Of a stretch of 64,000 bases of DNA, positions 62,789 to 64,000 are shown in pieces. The DNA comes from Rubneribacter badeniensis. Its GTDB lineage: Bacteria > Actinomycetota > Coriobacteriia > Coriobacteriales > Eggerthellaceae. The translations under genes were made by a program, and so were the position numbers. The stretch is taken from contig NZ_PPEL01000004.1 of NCBI RefSeq assembly GCF_002899695.1, positions 25,240 to 89,239 of the forward strand. The letters run 5' to 3'. The number at the start of each line of letters is the position of its first letter. Position 1 is the first letter of the stretch. Below the pieces are notes generated by a model, which had not been told where the DNA came from, did no database searches, and worked only from the letters and a program-made list of their open reading frames with translations.

Positions 62789-63646
62789 GTGAACCCCTTT
62801 GCGACATACCATCCGGCGGTGGCGTTCGCGTTCTTCGCGGGCGTCATCGCGCTGTCGATGGCGGCGCTGCACCCCGTGTACGTGGCGTTGTCGTGCGCGG
62901 GCGCGCTCGCGTGCCTCGCGGCGGTGCGCGGCGTGCGGGTGGCGCTACGCTCGCTTGCGTGGGCCGCGCTGCTGGTCGCCGTGGTGGCGATGGCGAACTG
63001 CCTGTTCGTGGCGTCGGGCTCCACCGAGCTTCTGCGCATCGGCGTGCGCGCGGTGTATGCGGAGGCGCTTGCGTACGGCCTCGTCGCGGGCGGGATGCTG
63101 GCCGGCGTGCTGCTGTGGTTCTCGTCGTACGCGGCGTGCATGGGAGGCGAGAACTCGCTTGCGCTGTTCGGGCGCGCGCTGCCGGTGACGACGCTCATGG
63201 TGTCGCAGGTCATGCGCCTTGTGCCGCAGTTCGTGCGGCGCGGGCGCACCGTGGCCGCCGTGCAGGACGCCGCGAGCGCCGCCGCGCCCGCCACGGCGTG
63301 CGAGCGGGCGCGCGGCCGGCTGCGCGTGACGTCGGTGCTGATGGGGTGGGGGATGGAGGACGGCCTCATCCGCAGCGACGCCATGCGGGCGCGCGGCTAC
63401 GACTGCGGCGCGCGGCGCACCACCTACCGGCGCTACCGCTTCGGCGCGGCGGACGCGGCGCTTACGGCGGCCGTCGTCGCGCTGGCGCTGGCGAACGCGG
63501 CGCTGGCGTTCGTGGCGTGCGGGCAGTTCCGGTTCTACCCCGCCTTGAGCGCGCTCGTGCCGTGGTGGGGCTACGGTGTGTACGCGCTTCTGCTGGCGGT
63601 GCCGATCATCCTCTGGGCGAGGGAGCGGTGGCTATGGCAGAAGTGA
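62789..63646 (+). CDS. ECF-type transmembrane component (EcfT/CbiQ-like)
   Basis: About 285 residues with six or so hydrophobic segments and the coupling-helix motifs VTTLMVSQVMRLVPQFVRRG and MEDGLIRSDAMRARGYDCG. It follows the DUF4430 gene by 19 bases. GTG 62789 starts at VNPFATYHPAV, the usual T-component beginning (NP.tkl); its ribosome binding site is weak. It overlaps the ATPase gene by 13 bases. With that ATPase it forms an energy-coupling module separate from the riboflavin one at 40-43 kb. Confidence 0.88.
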   Translation: MNPFATYHPAVAFAFFAGVIALSMAALHPVYVALSCAGALACLAAVRGVRVALRSLAWAALLVAVVAMANCLFVASGSTELLRIGVRAVYAEALAYGLVAGGMLAGVLLWFSSYAACMGGENSLALFGRALPVTTLMVSQVMRLVPQFVRRGRTVAAVQDAASAAAPATACERARGRLRVTSVLMGWGMEDGLIRSDAMRARGYDCGARRTTYRRYRFGAADAALTAAVVALALANAALAFVACGQFRFYPALSALVPWWGYGVYALLLAVPIILWARERWLWQK

Positions 63647-64000
63647 CGGGACGGACGGAAGCGGCCGCGGAGGCGGCGCGGCCGGAGGTGACGAGCGTGG
63701 CATCCGAAGCCCCCCTCGTGCGCGTGGAGGGCTTCTCGTTCTCCTACGAGGAACCCGACGGCTCGCCGCGGCCGGTGCTGCGCGACGTGTCGCTTGCGGT
63801 CAAGGAGGGCGCGTTCTGCGTGATCACGGGGCCGACGGGCTGCGGCAAGACCACGCTTCTGCGTTCGCTCAAACCCGAACTGGCCCCGGTGGGCGCGCGC
63901 GCGGGCCGCATCGAGGCGTGCGGCCAGGTGCTGCTCGACGCGCCGGTTGCCGAGGGATGCCCGCCCGCCGCCCCGCGCCGAGCCGGGGCTCCCTCCGCAA
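63634..64000 (+). CDS. ECF transporter ATPase, N-terminal part (cut by window end)
   Basis: 122 codons are present and the frame is open to the last base. After a 28-residue Ala/Glu-rich start comes VRVEGFSFSYEEPDGSPRPV and Walker A GPTGCGKTTLLRSL. GAGGGAGCGG lies just before ATG 63634. It is probably an EcfA/CbiO ATPase, perhaps the first half of a fused pair as in other single-ATPase ECF operons; the signature motif and any S component are beyond the window. Confidence 0.85.
   Translation, partial: MAEVTGRTEAAAEAARPEVTSVASEAPLVRVEGFSFSYEEPDGSPRPVLRDVSLAVKEGAFCVITGPTGCGKTTLLRSLKPELAPVGARAGRIEACGQVLLDAPVAEGCPPAAPRRAGAPSA

Overview
The window is a GC-rich chromosomal segment from an actinobacterium. 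It most resembles the Eggerthellaceae (Coriobacteriia; Eggerthella or Gordonibacter-like gut anaerobes). Three things suggest this: four large proteins with a polytopic membrane half and a C-terminal LuxR helix-turn-helix; three Tat-exported flavin or Fe-S proteins whose signal peptides also end in a lipobox; and the high-GC coding style. Genus cannot be fixed from the sequence alone.

Layout. 0-5 kb: end of a lipid kinase gene, a DUF4143-type ATPase behind a triple palindrome, serA, a repeat-rich gap with a 14-copy heptamer array, and bacterioferritin. 5-11 kb: a membrane LuxR regulator, then hypA, a Tat-exported ferredoxin and hypB, and a radical SAM gene. 11-31 kb: a conserved housekeeping series (yebC, ruvC-ruvA-ruvB, queA, queH, tgt, secDF). 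It is interrupted by two LuxR/exported-oxidoreductase modules (12.3-16.5 kb and 20.2-24.1 kb), a cold-shock gene, a decayed repeat island and small unknowns. 33-39 kb: a YfcC-type transporter and M20 amidohydrolase operon divergent from a fourth LuxR regulator, then small genes and a second copy of a long hairpin repeat. 40-44 kb: a complete ECF riboflavin transporter operon (S, A1, A2, T) behind an FMN riboswitch with its own terminator. 44-54 kb: an ATC-hydrolase-like gene, a DUF697 membrane protein, two tandem AGCS symporters, two FAD enzymes, an MGMT-like gene and a DUF1847 gene. 55-64 kb: a probable cobalamin riboswitch leads a cell-surface operon. It encodes a 2191-residue repeat/DUF4430/beta-propeller protein, a second DUF4430 protein, an EcfT-like permease and an ECF ATPase cut by the window end.

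How it fits together. Three of the four LuxR regulators lie beside a Tat-lipoprotein redox enzyme or its cluster, and the fourth lies beside a transporter/hydrolase operon. This suggests regulator-target pairs for anaerobic use of exogenous substrates. Queuosine salvage/late synthesis (queA, queH, tgt) and Holliday junction processing (ruvCAB, with an SOS-like palindrome upstream) are intact. Two vitamin uptake systems, riboflavin (clear) and probably cobalamin, are each controlled by an RNA element.

The most interesting candidate system is the riboswitch-led DUF4430/beta-propeller/ECF locus at the right end. It looks like a surface capture-and-import machine for a corrinoid, built from a domain related to the C-terminal part of animal transcobalamin and intrinsic factor. 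Other points of interest are two copies of a ~100-bp near-perfect hairpin element, a pair of ~200-bp AT-rich elements with inverted ends, a mosaic repeat island, exact 22-bp direct repeats between a LuxR gene and a divergent reductase gene, and a ruvC gene without an ordinary start codon.
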